A DNA stretch of 7,021 bases from Lachnospiraceae bacterium UBA1760 (GTDB lineage: Bacteria > Bacillota > Clostridia > Lachnospirales > Lachnospiraceae): NCBI GenBank assembly GCA_002314775.1, contig DCHE01000081.1:330-7350 (forward strand), given 5' to 3'. Shown in pieces: positions 1 to 6,123 of the stretch. The first letter of the stretch is position 1, and each line of letters opens with the position of its first letter. Made by a program: the position numbers and the translations under genes. A model generated the notes under the pieces. That model saw nothing but the letters and a program-made list of their open reading frames with translations. It was not told the origin of the DNA and searched no databases.

Positions 1-448
1 CGCAGTTTCTGCACTCCCAAACCTTAACCTCGCTCTTTGCAAATACCTGAGCAGTCTCGATGTTATTGAGAAGAGCGCGGTATCTCTCCTCGTGATGTCT
101 CTCGATTTCAGCAACTGCTCTGAACTTTGCAGCGAGCTCTGGGAAGCCTTCCTCCTCAGCAGTCTTTGCAAAGCCCTCATACATATCTGTCCACTCATAG
201 TTCTCGCCGTCTGCGGCAGCAGCAAGGTTGGCCTTTGTATCACCAATTCCCTGAAGCTCCTTGAACCACATCTTAGCGTGCTCCTTTTCGTTATCTGCAG
301 TCTTTAAGAAGAGTGCAGACATCTGCTCGTAGCCTTCCTTCTTAGCAACAGATGCGAAGTAGGTATATTTATTTCTTGCCTGTGATTCGCCTGCAAAAGC
401 CTCCTGTAAGTTCTTTTCTGTCTGTGTTCCTGCGTACTTATTAGCCAT
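1..448 (-). CDS. rbr: Rubrerythrin, N-terminal 149 codons (gene runs off the window)
   Basis: Rubrerythrin is a cytoplasmic non-haem di-iron protein that reduces hydrogen peroxide in anaerobes, with electrons passing through its C-terminal rubredoxin iron centre. Reading the minus strand from ATG at 448-446 gives 149 residues with the family pattern: GESQARNKY (ligand E21), E54-x2-H57 in NEKEHAK, E82-x2-E85 in GENYEW, and E116-x2-H119 in ERHHEERY. These supply the expected di-iron ligands of the ferritin-like four-helix domain (about residues 5-135). The sequence ends in VWECRNC, the first CxxC of the rubredoxin domain, so about 40 residues including the second Cys pair lie outside the window. 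The start is fixed by GGAGG at 456-460, seven bases upstream, and by the family's usual N-terminus (ANKYAGTQTEKNL). It is transcribed from its own promoter at 504-531. The identification is firm; the truncation is caused by the window edge, not by mutation. Confidence 0.97.
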   Translation of the reverse strand, partial: MANKYAGTQTEKNLQEAFAGESQARNKYTYFASVAKKEGYEQMSALFLKTADNEKEHAKMWFKELQGIGDTKANLAAAADGENYEWTDMYEGFAKTAEEEGFPELAAKFRAVAEIERHHEERYRALLNNIETAQVFAKSEVKVWECRNC

Positions 449-483
449 TATTATTCCTCCATTTCTTAACGCAAAATACCACT

Positions 484-501
484 TAGTTACGTCTATAACT
501 A
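484..501. promoter_or_regulatory. Perfect 6-bp dyad over the rubrerythrin start site, candidate operator
   Basis: TAGTTA (484-489) and TAACTA (496-501) form a perfect inverted repeat with a 6-bp spacer. It starts two bases beyond the -10 element and covers the predicted transcription start, a position suited to a repressor. PerR commonly controls rubrerythrin genes in clostridia. The site read on the minus strand agrees only partly with the TTATAAT-N-ATTATAA PerR box (about 8 of 14 positions by eye), so the identity of the regulator is uncertain. Confidence 0.45.
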
Positions 502-503
502 GG

Positions 504-531
504 ATTATGAGCCGATTATTTTAAAAGTCAA
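504..531 (-). promoter_or_regulatory. Sigma-A promoter of the rubrerythrin gene
   Basis: On the minus strand TTGACT (526-531) and CATAAT (504-509) are separated by 16 bp, each matching five of six consensus bases. The predicted transcript starts near 497, leaving about 48 nt of leader before the ATG at 448. This gives the gene its own promoter although the membrane protein gene upstream runs in the same direction with no visible terminator between them. Confidence 0.7.
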
Positions 532-574
532 TAGAGGATTTATTATTATATATTGAAAATTCACATCCATTAAC

Positions 575-1237
575 TTAAATCCTCCCCATAGCTCTTAAAG
601 CAATAAATGCAATTATCGAGAGTATGACAGGTGTTATAAATGCAATTATTCTTCCAGACTTTCTTTTTTGAATACACAAAGTCATTACGATGATTGACGT
701 AAGGCAGAACAAGCCTGAAAGAAGATGGTATGGGAGCTTGTGGCTCATTAAGGACTTTGCGGCGGTAAAAATATAAAATGCTCCAAGTAAAAGCTCTATT
801 GCATTTCCAATTCCAAGAATTATTGCTCCTAATGCATTCTGCTTTTTGGAGAAATAAGCAATAAATCCACCAGGAAGTGTGAGAAGAATAGGAATAGACC
901 AAAGCTTTGTGTAATATATAGCCATTTCAACCGGCATATGACCAAAGATAACCTGAGTGATAAAGCAAAGTGGCTGGCTGATAAGGAAGAAGAGGAAGCA
1001 TTTTAATGCGGCCTCGATGCAATTCCTGCAGTTGACAACCACAATCACAGCCATCACAACCCAGCACTCGTATGTGATTCCAATATCTCTGAAGGAGGTT
1101 CCCTCGAGGATTGGAACAAGCATAACTGCGCCAGTATATAAACCGGCAACAAGGGCAAAAAGAATGACGTGCAATAGACTCATTTTTATACCGCCGAAGA
1201 GTCGGGTGATTAAGTTTTGTTTGTTATTATCGTTCAT
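575..1237 (-). CDS. Unrecognised polytopic membrane protein, 220 residues
   Basis: I do not recognise this family. The 220-residue product is strongly hydrophobic, with about six or seven likely membrane segments: roughly residues 18-41, 57-72, 78-98, 112-129, 134-159, 170-189 and 196-214. Short charged loops such as SKKQN (130-134) and QKRKSGR (190-196) fit cytoplasmic positive-inside loops. The N-terminus (MNDNNKQNLITRLFGG) is polar and there is no cleavable signal peptide. A CRNC motif at residues 70-73 follows the second segment, with further cysteines at 58, 80 and 91; it might be redox or metal related but nothing else supports that. ATG at 1237-1235 is chosen because AGGAGA (1245-1250) lies seven bases upstream; Met19 has no better site. 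It faces the large surface protein gene across a shared 253-bp control region and is followed by rubrerythrin 126 bp away. Function unknown; it could be a transporter-like or sensory membrane protein. Confidence 0.85.
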   Translation of the reverse strand: MNDNNKQNLITRLFGGIKMSLLHVILFALVAGLYTGAVMLVPILEGTSFRDIGITYECWVVMAVIVVVNCRNCIEAALKCFLFFLISQPLCFITQVIFGHMPVEMAIYYTKLWSIPILLTLPGGFIAYFSKKQNALGAIILGIGNAIELLLGAFYIFTAAKSLMSHKLPYHLLSGLFCLTSIIVMTLCIQKRKSGRIIAFITPVILSIIAFIALRAMGRI

Positions 1238-1312
1238 GATAATTTCTCCTTGTATAAAAGTATTGTAGACCTCCGATATAGGGGCTATTGATTTTAAATA
1301 ATCTGCAAGTGT

Positions 1313-1321
1313 ATTATATCA
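1313..1321 (-). promoter_or_regulatory. Extended -10 promoter of the membrane protein gene
   Basis: On the minus strand TGATATAAT is a perfect extended -10 (TGn plus TATAAT). No good -35 hexamer sits 17 bp upstream (ACACTT at 1341-1336), and the place of the -35 is taken by the 11-bp tandem units at 1324-1367. That combination often means the promoter needs an activator. The leader would be about 70 nt, starting near 1306. A second Shine-Dalgarno-like GGAGGT (minus strand, 1274-1269) in the leader has no start codon at a proper distance. Confidence 0.6.
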
Positions 1322-1323
1322 CA

Positions 1324-1367
1324 TTTTTGTCCTAGAAGTGTCTATGAAGTGTCAATAAAGCATCCAT
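1324..1367. repeat. Tandem 11-bp units in the divergent promoter region, candidate regulator array
   Basis: On the plus strand the units are TTTTTGTCCTA (1324-1334), GAAGTGTCTAT (1335-1345), GAAGTGTCAAT (1346-1356) and a weaker AAAGCATCCAT (1357-1367, 7 of 11 matching the third). TGTC recurs at 1328, 1339 and 1350, exactly 11 bp apart, so the motifs sit on one face of the helix. Direct repeats at this period are typical of OmpR/PhoB-family response regulators, and the TGTC core recalls Pho boxes. The array overlaps the -35 position of the leftward promoter and ends about 25 bp before the -35 of the rightward one, so one protein could act on both genes. The two central units are exact over eight bases; the outer two are less certain. 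Confidence 0.5.
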
Positions 1368-1391
1368 TATAAATACCAATTCATAAAATTC

Positions 1392-1419
1392 TTGAAACTT
1401 ACATGTATACTATTATAAT
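1392..1419 (+). promoter_or_regulatory. Sigma-A promoter of the large CAP/Ig-like surface protein gene
   Basis: TTGAAA (1392-1397) and a perfect TATAAT (1414-1419) are 16 bp apart. The transcript would begin near 1426, giving a leader of about 65 nt before ATG 1491. The same -35 contains TGAAAC (1393-1398), a motif also found in ECF-type -35 elements, but no CGTA or CGTC follows at 16 bp, so the housekeeping reading is preferred. Confidence 0.7.
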
Positions 1420-1490
1420 AATAAACATAGAGAAAATACTACACATGAGCATATAAATGCCGTGCTGGAGAAAAAATCGGAGGGGAATAT

Positions 1491-4400
1491 ATGTGGAAAA
1501 GAATTAAACTACTAGCCATTTTCTGTGTGGCAGTACTTCTTATTGTTTTACTTGGCTCGCCAAATGTAGTCCACGGTGAGACTGTGAGAAGAAAGTCGGA
1601 TGTGACAGCTGCGTCTGCAGGCAATACGCTTCTTGGTGTAAAGGGAAGCTTTGTTACAGAAACAGATGCGGCAATTGCCAGGATTAATGAGATAAGGTAT
1701 GAGGCGTGTGAGAAAGGATACCCGGATCCAAGAAACTCGTCGAGAAAGCTTACTTTAGACGACTATGTTCCAATAAAGTGGTCCACGGCTCTCGAGATGG
1801 CTGCGCGATTAAGAGCAGCTGAGGCAAGCGTGCGTGGAAGTCATACAAGACCGAATGGAAAGAGTGGAGATTCTGTAATCTATGGTGGAATAAGCTCTGA
1901 GGGTGAGATTCTTTCCTGGAGCTATGACGAGGGAATGGTTGCAGGAATTGATAACTGGTATGAAGAAAAGCAATACTGGATTGATCCGGAAAAATCAGGT
2001 GTAACAGGACATTATGAAGCGCTTATTGATCCGAGCTATACTTATTATGGTCTTGGCTGCTTTGTAAATCCAGATGCGAGATTTTCAAGCACTGTTGCAG
2101 GTGCATTTGGAGGCTCTGAGGGTTCGTTAGGTACGACTCCTCTTCCTGAAGAATTGAATATCATCCAGGAAGTGGAGTTTCCAAACAGCAATTTTAATTA
2201 TGTAATTGACTCTGATGATGTCATCGCAAAGGGAAGCAATCAGGGGATTTTATTAAATGCCAAATCAAATTTTGGTTCTTACTTTGATTGTAAGATTTAT
2301 CTGTTGGATACTACTCCAAGCTTCAGCTCTTCAAATACTACAGTAGCTACGATGAATGGAAGCACATTTGTAGCTAAGGAAGAGGGTACTACAACAATCA
2401 CAGCTATGATTGGAGGTACAGCAGTAGCTACAAAGGAAATAACTGTGGGGTGTCCACATAACTATATTTATGACAGACATTTTTATGAATATTCAAAAAC
2501 CTGTAGTATCTGTGGGGCCACAGAATCATTTACTTATGCTATCTATTGGGGATATGATATTACAAAGTCATGTAGTCCTTCTTCAAAACGAAGCTACCCT
2601 GTAGGAACTGAAATATACATATGGCCTGCATATCAGCAGTGCACTAACCCTGCTAATAAGACGTGTTCTGTTACAAGCTCAAATCCTGAGGTTATTTCTG
2701 TAGCAGCTGCAGGTTATGATACATCAAGATTACTCAAATTTAACAAATGTGGTATTGCAGTATTAAGCATTAGGTGTAAGGATGACCCATATCTGGATAC
2801 TGATTTGGTTATGAGGTCAACAGGTGATGATAAAATAAATATTAGTGAGGCTATGGTTGAATTATCTGACAATAATTTCACATACACCGGTAATGCCATT
2901 AAGCCAAATGCAAAAGTTACCTATGATGGGATAGAACTTGTTCAAGGTACTGACTATACGATCAGCTACAGTGAAAATGTTAACGCTGGAACAGGATACG
3001 TTGTAATAACAGGAATGGGTATTTTTGAAGGAACCAAGAATAAGGCATTTACTATTGAAGGAATTGATATTTCAGGAGAAGGATATTCGGCTTCAATCAG
3101 CTCCGATTTATATTATACCGGATCTGCCCATACCCCAGCTGTTAAGCTTTATAACGGCAGCAAGGAGATGAGCTCCTCTGATTACACTGTGGAGGTGACT
3201 GCCCAGAAGGATGCAGGAAGCTATTCAGGATATGTAAAGGGAAGTGGAAATTACAAGGGTTCTAGAACCTTCGTGTGGAAAATAGAAAAGGCTGACCCGG
3301 ATTTAGGAACAGTAAGCAGTGATATGACTGAGATCCCTGAGACACTAAGTCCGTTAAAGGTTTCACTTAAGAGCAGCAAGACCATAGTTGCAGGTACGCT
3401 TAAGCTTACAGATTCCGCACTTTCGAAGAGTGTAAGCAGCTACAATTATTCATTTACACCAACAGATACTAAGAATTACAATAGTCTGACTGGTAAGGTA
3501 ACCTTAAATGTTGTAGCAAACAGAGTTACAGGAATTGAGGTGTCAGGAACACCAGCCAAGTCAGTTTACAGCTATGGGGATAAATTCCAGCTTGCGGGTG
3601 TTACAGTTAATGCTGTAATGCTTGATGGAACGAAGAAGGATGTGACTTCTTCGGTAACAGTGAGCGAGCTAAAGGCTGGCGATACAAAGGTTACATTAAG
3701 TTACGTGGAGATAGAGAATGAAAAAACCTTCAACGCTGAGGTTACCGGACTTACAGTTAACAAGAAGAAGCTTTACACAACTGGTTATTCATGGTCAGTT
3801 GGAAGCTATACCTACAATAAGAACAGCCAGGGACCAGTGCTTACTGGAAGTGTTACAGGTATTAAGGCAGAGGTGTCTGGAAATAGCAAGACAGAGGCTG
3901 GAAGCTACGAGGCAGTTGCAACATTTTCCCTCGCTTCAGGCTACTCAAGCAGTAGCTATGAAATAGCTGGCACAAATCCACTTAAGGCAAGCTGGTCAAT
4001 AGAAAAAGCAAAGCCTGATTATGAAAAACCTACTGGAATCAGTGCAGAGTGTGGGGACTACCTTACAAATGTCGTACTTCCAAAGGGCTTCACCTGGGAA
4101 GGAAATCTGACAGATGAATTAAATGCTGGCGATGATATTGAAGGAGAGGAACAAACCTTTTATGTAACTTACACACCGACTGATACTAAAAACTATGTCG
4201 AATTAAATAATATTGCGGTTACTGTAAAGATAACTCACAAGCTCAGTGCAGTTAACAATGGAGACGGTACCCACACTATGCAGTGTGAGAGCTGTGGAAT
4301 CAGTGGTGAGAATATAAATCATATTTTCTTGGATTCTGAGGCTGCCTGTCAAAATTGTGATGCTCTGAACATTAATTATGAGGGTCTTGATAAGGTTGTT

Positions 4401-5882
4401 AAGGTTACCTCATGCACCTACAATGCAGCATTCCAGTCTCCAAACGTAGAAATTACAGGACTTACTAAGAACACTGATTATTCTGTTGTGGTTGTTACAA
4501 AGAAGAATCAGGGTAAGTACACAGCAACTATTCAGGGTAAGGGCAAGTATTCAGGAACCCGAGCTATCGAATGGAGCATTGACAAGGCCAAGCTTACTCC
4601 AGTTATACAGGGAACTGCTTCGAAGGTGTATGACGGGACTGCAAATGTTCCTGAGGATAACAGTCTTAAGGTTTCTGTGGAGGGAGCCTTAGGCAAGGAT
4701 GTGATTACAGCAGCAGGTACATTTGAATATGACACTGCGGATGCCGGCTCTTTGGTGAAGATAAATGCCACAGGTATTACTGTTTCAGGTAGTGCTGCAG
4801 CAAACTATGAGCTGGTAAGTAGCACTGTATCAGCAAAGGTGGGTGAGATTTTACCACTTTCAATAGAAAAGGCTGAGGTTACTCTTTCAGGAAACCTTAC
4901 ATACAATGGTAAAAAGCAGACTATGGGCGTTGCATCGGTGAAGATAAATGGACTTGATGCAACCTTCGAGGTGTCTGATAATTCAGGAACGGATGCAGGA
5001 GACTATACCTTAACTGTCAGTGGAACCGGAAACTTTACAGGAGTTGCATATAAGAGCTTTAGGATTAGCAAAGCCAAGAATGCTCCGAATATGCCAGATG
5101 CAACTAAGGATGTAATTATCAAGCCTGCAGTAACCAAGCTTTCTGATGTTTTACTTCCAATGAACTGGCAGTGGAAGAACGGTGACACTGAGCTTCCAAG
5201 GACTGAGACCTCATTTGATGCAGAGGCAGTTTATGCTGGAGCCGATAGTGGAAATTACGAAAATGTAACTGTGAGCATCAGTATAAATATGCTTGACAGA
5301 AGTGCTGAGATTACAAGCTTCGGAGGCATTTATGTGGTCAGCGCTGATACGGAGAAGATTACTGCAATAGCAAGTGTCGACTTCACAGGCTACGAGAGTG
5401 CAATTGAGTACAAGTGGTTCGCAAAGAAGGATGGCTCGGACATTGTTCCAATTCAAGGCTTCAATAATGTAAGCTTTATAAACTGGACTCCTTCAGAGTA
5501 CGGCGAGTATGATGTTTACTGTCAGGTTCGTGCAAATGAGGATGACAGCACAATAAAAGAAACAGTTACTCACTATTCTTATCATCCGATTATTAAGGGT
5601 GTCTGCCAGATGCCAAACGAGGGTGGAGGATTTCTGATAGGTCTCGAGAGCTACAATAATCCAAACAATGAGTATACCTACGAGCTTTCAATTCTTGACT
5701 GTACTCTTTATGCTCAGGGACTTGACGCCTGGACCTACTCAACGGGCCGTTGCAGTGTTGATGGAAACTGTCTCTGGACCATATGGGATCCGGTGTACGG
5801 ATATTACTGGACACTTTTCAGAGTGTATGATAAAGACGGCAAGCTGATTGATGAGGTTTGTTATGGATTTCAGAATATTTAA
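1491..5882 (+). CDS. Large secreted CAP-domain protein with Ig-like, MBG and YDG-type repeats
   Basis: This 1463-residue exported protein probably works at the cell surface as an adhesin, binding protein or wall-associated factor; the exact role is unknown. In order: a signal peptide (KRIK, then hydrophobic 7-22, likely cleaved near VHG at 27-29); a CAP/SCP-PR1 domain (about 57-195) with SHTRPNG and GHYEALIDPSYTYYGLG; a group-2-like Ig module (about 228-320); a Cys insert (321-341); another Ig-like module (about 358-442); two MBG-like repeats (456-523, 531-601); a TPTDTKNY module (602-676); a group-3-like Ig module (676-757); more MBG-like modules (758-916); a second Cys insert (932-956); further MBG-like repeats (966-1033, 1129-1195) around a YDG domain with KVYDGT (1045-1050); and a Trp/Tyr/Cys-rich C-terminal domain (about 1380-1463). 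There is no LPxTG motif, SLH domain, dockerin or C-terminal membrane anchor. ATG 1491 follows GGAGGGG (1479-1485) by a good distance. The terminator at 5917-5954 makes the gene monocistronic. Confidence 0.93.
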   Translation: MWKRIKLLAIFCVAVLLIVLLGSPNVVHGETVRRKSDVTAASAGNTLLGVKGSFVTETDAAIARINEIRYEACEKGYPDPRNSSRKLTLDDYVPIKWSTALEMAARLRAAEASVRGSHTRPNGKSGDSVIYGGISSEGEILSWSYDEGMVAGIDNWYEEKQYWIDPEKSGVTGHYEALIDPSYTYYGLGCFVNPDARFSSTVAGAFGGSEGSLGTTPLPEELNIIQEVEFPNSNFNYVIDSDDVIAKGSNQGILLNAKSNFGSYFDCKIYLLDTTPSFSSSNTTVATMNGSTFVAKEEGTTTITAMIGGTAVATKEITVGCPHNYIYDRHFYEYSKTCSICGATESFTYAIYWGYDITKSCSPSSKRSYPVGTEIYIWPAYQQCTNPANKTCSVTSSNPEVISVAAAGYDTSRLLKFNKCGIAVLSIRCKDDPYLDTDLVMRSTGDDKINISEAMVELSDNNFTYTGNAIKPNAKVTYDGIELVQGTDYTISYSENVNAGTGYVVITGMGIFEGTKNKAFTIEGIDISGEGYSASISSDLYYTGSAHTPAVKLYNGSKEMSSSDYTVEVTAQKDAGSYSGYVKGSGNYKGSRTFVWKIEKADPDLGTVSSDMTEIPETLSPLKVSLKSSKTIVAGTLKLTDSALSKSVSSYNYSFTPTDTKNYNSLTGKVTLNVVANRVTGIEVSGTPAKSVYSYGDKFQLAGVTVNAVMLDGTKKDVTSSVTVSELKAGDTKVTLSYVEIENEKTFNAEVTGLTVNKKKLYTTGYSWSVGSYTYNKNSQGPVLTGSVTGIKAEVSGNSKTEAGSYEAVATFSLASGYSSSSYEIAGTNPLKASWSIEKAKPDYEKPTGISAECGDYLTNVVLPKGFTWEGNLTDELNAGDDIEGEEQTFYVTYTPTDTKNYVELNNIAVTVKITHKLSAVNNGDGTHTMQCESCGISGENINHIFLDSEAACQNCDALNINYEGLDKVVKVTSCTYNAAFQSPNVEITGLTKNTDYSVVVVTKKNQGKYTATIQGKGKYSGTRAIEWSIDKAKLTPVIQGTASKVYDGTANVPEDNSLKVSVEGALGKDVITAAGTFEYDTADAGSLVKINATGITVSGSAAANYELVSSTVSAKVGEILPLSIEKAEVTLSGNLTYNGKKQTMGVASVKINGLDATFEVSDNSGTDAGDYTLTVSGTGNFTGVAYKSFRISKAKNAPNMPDATKDVIIKPAVTKLSDVLLPMNWQWKNGDTELPRTETSFDAEAVYAGADSGNYENVTVSISINMLDRSAEITSFGGIYVVSADTEKITAIASVDFTGYESAIEYKWFAKKDGSDIVPIQGFNNVSFINWTPSEYGEYDVYCQVRANEDDSTIKETVTHYSYHPIIKGVCQMPNEGGGFLIGLESYNNPNNEYTYELSILDCTLYAQGLDAWTYSTGRCSVDGNCLWTIWDPVYGYYWTLFRVYDKDGKLIDEVCYGFQNI
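1659..2075 (+). other. CAP (SCP/PR1-like) domain of the surface protein, residues 57-195
   Basis: The domain opens with AIARINEIRYEA, equivalent to the N-x2-R helix of CAP proteins, and has KWSTALEMAARLRAAE as the second helix. H118 (SHTRPNG), E138 (SEGEILSW), the acidic WYEEK (156-160) and H174 (GHYEALIDP) correspond to the His/Glu cavity residues of the family; the exact pairing of the central glutamates is uncertain. The usual closing motif GHY...YGLG is intact. Bacterial CAP domains have no single established activity, so lipid, metal or protein binding remain options. Confidence 0.8.
2856..3293 (+). repeat. Two tandem MBG-like beta-sandwich repeats (residues 456-601)
   Basis: Residues 456-523 and 531-601 share the plan Y-T/Y-TG...P-x-V/K, then DYT, NAG or DAG, GxGxxxGT or GSGNYKGS, and an end in FTIEG or WKIEKA. 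Comparable units recur at residues 966-1033 (DNA 4386-4589) and 1129-1195 (4875-5075). The closing I-[EDS]-K-A motif is found at 598-601, 837-840, 1030-1033, 1125-1128 and 1192-1195, marking module borders. The copies are well diverged, so this is old duplication rather than recent slippage. Confidence 0.75.
5628..5879 (+). other. Distinct C-terminal domain of the surface protein (residues about 1380-1463)
   Basis: After the Ig-like array, the last 84 or so residues change character: rich in Trp, Tyr and Gly, with four cysteines (1404, 1421, 1427, 1457) and the stretches LDCTLYAQG, LWTIWDP, GYYWTLFRVYD and LIDEVCYGFQN. From memory, similar endings occur on secreted Lachnospiraceae proteins with different N-terminal domains, which would suit a sorting or wall-binding role; this is recall and inference, not a search result. 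An even number of cysteines would allow two disulfides. Confidence 0.55.
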
Positions 5883-5916
5883 ATAAAACAAGGTATCCCT
5901 TGAACTATGATATTTG

Positions 5917-5954
5917 CCCCTTTTACTGGGTTTCCGGTGAAAGGGGTATTTTTT
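5917..5954 (+). terminator. Strong intrinsic terminator after the surface protein gene
   Basis: A 13-bp stem pairs 5917-5929 with 5934-5946 around the loop GTTT; eleven pairs are Watson-Crick and two are G-U. It is followed by TATTTTTT (5947-5954). It starts 34 bases after the stop codon and separates this gene from the sigma factor gene. Confidence 0.9.
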
Positions 5955-5986
5955 ACCCGTTATCTATTATATTCTAATTTAAACAA

Positions 5987-6015
5987 TTGCTTACACTTCT
6001 TTTTCAATATATAAT
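5987..6015 (+). promoter_or_regulatory. Upstream sigma-A promoter of the ECF sigma factor gene
   Basis: TTGCTT (5987-5992) and a perfect TATAAT (6010-6015) are 17 bp apart. The -35 is only a partial match, so the promoter may be weak. Transcripts would start near 6022 with a leader of about 100 nt that includes the inverted repeat at 6075-6106. Confidence 0.5.
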
Positions 6016-6050
6016 CAGCATAATAAAACCGAAAAATATTTTTTATGAAA

Positions 6051-6076
6051 TGAACTTTCAGGAATTTAAAACCGTA
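6051..6076 (+). promoter_or_regulatory. ECF-like promoter just upstream of the sigma factor gene, possible autoregulation
   Basis: TGAACT (6051-6056) and CGTA (6073-6076) are separated by exactly 16 bp, close to the TGAAAC-N16-CGTA pattern of Bacillus ECF (SigW-type) promoters and sharing the AAC core common to ECF -35 elements. The predicted start falls near 6082-6084, about 40 nt before the ATG. ECF genes are commonly autoregulated, which suits the location. The match is by eye, and short motifs like these arise by chance in AT-rich DNA. Confidence 0.4.
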
Positions 6077-6106
6077 GTAGTAATCATAAGGAACAAAATA
6101 CTACTA
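6075..6106 (+). promoter_or_regulatory. Perfect 8-bp inverted repeat just before the sigma factor ribosome binding site
   Basis: TAGTAGTA (6075-6082) and TACTACTA (6099-6106) are exact reverse complements across a 16-nt spacer. The right arm ends four bases before the GGAGG site (6111-6115). In RNA this could fold into a hairpin near the ribosome binding site, though weak because of its A-U content; in DNA it could be an operator. The left arm overlaps the CGTA of the ECF-like promoter. No U-tract follows, so it is not a terminator. Confidence 0.5.
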
Positions 6107-6123
6107 AATTGGAGGAAAAATTT

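Noticed and set aside
541..560. AT-rich TATAAT-like sequences on the minus strand between the membrane protein gene and rubrerythrin
   Set aside because: No matching -35 was found, while a better promoter lies at 504-531; AT-rich spacer explains it.
449..574. Possible terminator after the membrane protein gene
   Set aside because: I found no GC-rich stem followed by a T-tract on the minus strand here, so none is annotated; read-through into rubrerythrin is possible.
957..1268. Plus-strand open frame of 103 codons opposite the membrane protein gene
   Set aside because: It lies antisense to a gene with a good ribosome binding site and coherent membrane-protein composition; its own product has no recognisable features.
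1269..1274. Second GGAGGT Shine-Dalgarno-like sequence (minus strand) in the leader of the membrane protein gene, possibly for a leader peptide
   Set aside because: No ATG, GTG or TTG follows at a usable distance, so it is probably a chance match.
1441..1475. Weak AGCA/TGCT hairpin in the leader of the surface protein gene, considered as a riboswitch
   Set aside because: The stem is only four base pairs and the leader of about 65 nt has no recognisable aptamer.
3464..4196. Repeated TPTDTKNY coding segments (residues 656-663 and 895-902) considered as a mobile or recombining DNA repeat
   Set aside because: The DNA copies are short and diverged; the similarity is at protein level, as expected of MBG-type modules.
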